In this document: positions 62,617-64,000 of the stretch, piece by piece | How positions within the stretch are numbered: the first letter of the stretch is position 1 | Layout: each line of letters opens with the position of its first letter | Source of the DNA: Plasmodiophora brassicae | Lineage: Eukaryota > Endomyxa > Phytomyxea > Plasmodiophorida > Plasmodiophoridae | DNA: 64,000 nucleotides | Reading direction: 5' to 3' | Assembly (NCBI GenBank): GCA_039704465.1 | Contig: JASFAU010000014.1 | Span: 62,001-126,000 of the forward strand | Translations under genes and position numbers: made by a program | The notes under the pieces: generated by a model | What the model was told of the DNA's origin: nothing | Seen by the model: only the letters and a program-made list of their open reading frames with translations | Databases searched by the model: none

Positions 62617-64000
62617 TTAGGTACAGGCGACCGAGCTGCGCATGGCCGATTGGCATTGCGCGGACAGCTCGGCGAACACGTCGGCAGCAGCGTCGTCGAG
62701 TTCCTTCTGGGCGCGAGCCGAGACGCGATTGACCAGGAGACGGGTCGACCGTGACGCGGCGTCCCTGTTGACGAGGTCGCGGAGCGCCGCGAGGAACGCG
62801 TCCCGGTCGCTGCGGTTGCGCGCCCAGTCGCCTCCGGACTCCAGGGCCAAACAGCGTTTCCGCAGGGACTCCAACGCCTTCGCGTCGTCGCCCGTACGGT
62901 CGTAGAAGCGCAACGCCACGTGGAACAGCGGGGCACAGCTGGGCAGCGCGCACGACAACGACCCCAGCAGGTCGACGGTCTTCCCGCGTAGGAATTCCGA
63001 CGGGTCCTCGGTGACGGCGTCGCAGAACACGCCCAGCAGGCCCATATCGATCATCGGGGCCTGCTGCAGCTCGGCCAGCTTCGCGAACGCCTTCACGGCG
63101 CTCTGCAGGTCGCGAACGCCCATGGACGCCGTCAGGAAGTTGTCCCAGACCTGCCAGTCGTCCGGTTTCAGGCGGATGCACTCCTTCAGCGCGTGGAACG
63201 CTTGCGGCAGGGCGCGGGTCTCCAGGTACGCGGCGGCCAGGTTGTTCTGCGCGTCGCCGTTCTCCGGCGTCAGCTTCACACATCGGGCGAACGCCGTCAC
63301 GGCCGTCGGGAAGTCCTTGACCTGCATGGCGGCGTACCCCATCGCGTACCACGCCTTCGGGAACATCGGGTTGATCGCCAGCGCCTCCCGGAAATGGTCG
63401 ATACACGCGCGCCAGCGGCACGCGCCGAAATCGATCTCGCCCAGGGCGCGTTTGGCGCGCGCGTACCGGCGCTCGCTGAGATCCCATGCGCGGTGGTACC
63501 ATTGCGCATCCATGGTCACATCGCCAAGAATGCATGGCAGGCGCGGCGTGGGGCCGTACGCCTCCATGCGGGCCTCCAGCATGGCCTGCGCCTCGGCCCG
63601 GCGACCTAACCGGACGTGCAGGCGCATCATCGGCTCCCAGACGTCCAGGTCGGTGTAGATCGACAGCGCAGCGGCGTGCAGGGCCATGCGCTCCAGGTGC
63701 TCAGCGTGCATCAGTCGCAACGAGTAGAGCGGGATCGGCTGCGCCAGGAAGAAGCCGCCATGAACCAGGTCCTTCGCGGCAGTGCTCGCCGCCGAGGCCA
63801 CAAGCGCCTCGAATTGCGATAGGGCGCGAGCGCACGTGTGCGGGTTACGACAGTCGAGGATGGACCGTCGCGCCAGGCCTCGAAGGCGGATGCTCCAGGA
63901 GCAACAGGGAACGACGTGGTCGATGTACGCCAGCTGCTCGATGCGCTTGATGTCGTCCAGGACGTTCTCGGCGTCAACGAGGTCGGCAAGAACGAGAAGG
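62617..64000 (-). CDS. TTC27: TTC27/Emw1-like TPR protein (5' part outside window)
   Basis: C-terminal 460 residues in one open exon running off the right edge. The marker WYHRAWDLSERRYARAKRAL is the TTC27 signature (A-W-x-L-S-x-x-R-x-x-R-A-x-R), located where it should be just before the TPR array. Tetratricopeptide units follow: ACIDHFREALAINPMFPKAW, YAMGYAAMQVKDFPTAVTAF, ARCVKLTPENGDAQNNLAAA, YLETRALPQAFHALKECIRL, KPDDWQVWDNFLTASMGVRD. TTC27 and yeast Emw1 are essential proteins linked to ribosomal RNA processing and TELO2-TTT chaperoning. The last part is a helical tail ending at the stop at 62617-62619. Confidence 0.88.
   Translation of the reverse strand, partial: LLVLADLVDAENVLDDIKRIEQLAYIDHVVPCCSWSIRLRGLARRSILDCRNPHTCARALSQFEALVASAASTAAKDLVHGGFFLAQPIPLYSLRLMHAEHLERMALHAAALSIYTDLDVWEPMMRLHVRLGRRAEAQAMLEARMEAYGPTPRLPCILGDVTMDAQWYHRAWDLSERRYARAKRALGEIDFGACRWRACIDHFREALAINPMFPKAWYAMGYAAMQVKDFPTAVTAFARCVKLTPENGDAQNNLAAAYLETRALPQAFHALKECIRLKPDDWQVWDNFLTASMGVRDLQSAVKAFAKLAELQQAPMIDMGLLGVFCDAVTEDPSEFLRGKTVDLLGSLSCALPSCAPLFHVALRFYDRTGDDAKALESLRKRCLALESGGDWARNRSDRDAFLAALRDLVNRDAASRSTRLLVNRVSARAQKELDDAAADVFAELSAQCQSAMRSSVACT

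Overview
This is a GC-rich nuclear window from a small, intron-bearing unicellular eukaryote. Most genes are interrupted by introns of about 50-80 nt (shortest credible ones in the thirties) with GT..AG ends, and one EMC10 intron carries a TACTAAC branch site. There are no prokaryotic operons, tRNAs or rRNAs that I can see. Several markers point toward a zoosporic fungus or a near relative: a Crinkler-type NTPase/nuclease protein, a Crypton-type tyrosine recombinase, a PET127 homologue, a RAD17 whose P-loop has a K-S-T end, and a ZC2HC1 zinc-finger protein of the type usually kept in flagellated lineages. I cannot fix the phylum from sequence reading alone. All exon coordinates are manual splice predictions made by matching frames to known protein families.

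Left part (1-10 kb): an MFS transporter of the oxalate/formate type (partial), a coiled-coil protein, a PTGR-like NADP reductase with a 27-nt micro-exon, a RING-H2 membrane protein, a secreted helical protein plus a broken copy of its 3' end, a 254-bp hairpin, one member of a two-gene family (partner at 35.4 kb), a short cytochrome P450, and a RecA-like protein with a degraded P-loop.

Accessory block (10-20.5 kb): three paralogous genes each encode a signal peptide, a PA-like luminal domain and seven membrane helices. The second and third are separated by a large Crinkler-type gene on the opposite strand.

Housekeeping block (20.8-48.6 kb): ZC2HC1 protein, mitochondrial thiamine-pyrophosphate carrier, RAD17 checkpoint loader, secreted ankyrin protein, primase large subunit (PRIM2), secretory cyclophilin, PET127, a USP deubiquitinase, COG1, an FSP1/AIFM2-like oxidoreductase, a bacterial-looking intronless NmrA-like gene, an eEF1A lysine methyltransferase, the UAP56/SUB2 mRNA-export helicase and a BTB protein.

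Transposon nest (48.6-54.6 kb): a TIR element, an AT-rich element with a BED-like finger, a 32-bp tandem repeat, a foldback built from a DDE transposase fragment, and a tyrosine recombinase that appears 5'-truncated and ends 33 bp from a JmjC gene.

Right part (54.6-64 kb): JmjC oxygenase, eIF3k, a BCDIN3D-type RNA methyltransferase (start codons of the last two only 39 bp apart), a lipid-anchored HPt-like protein with Asp in place of the phospho-acceptor His, a tiny membrane protein, EMC10, MON1, WDR5 and the 3' part of TTC27.
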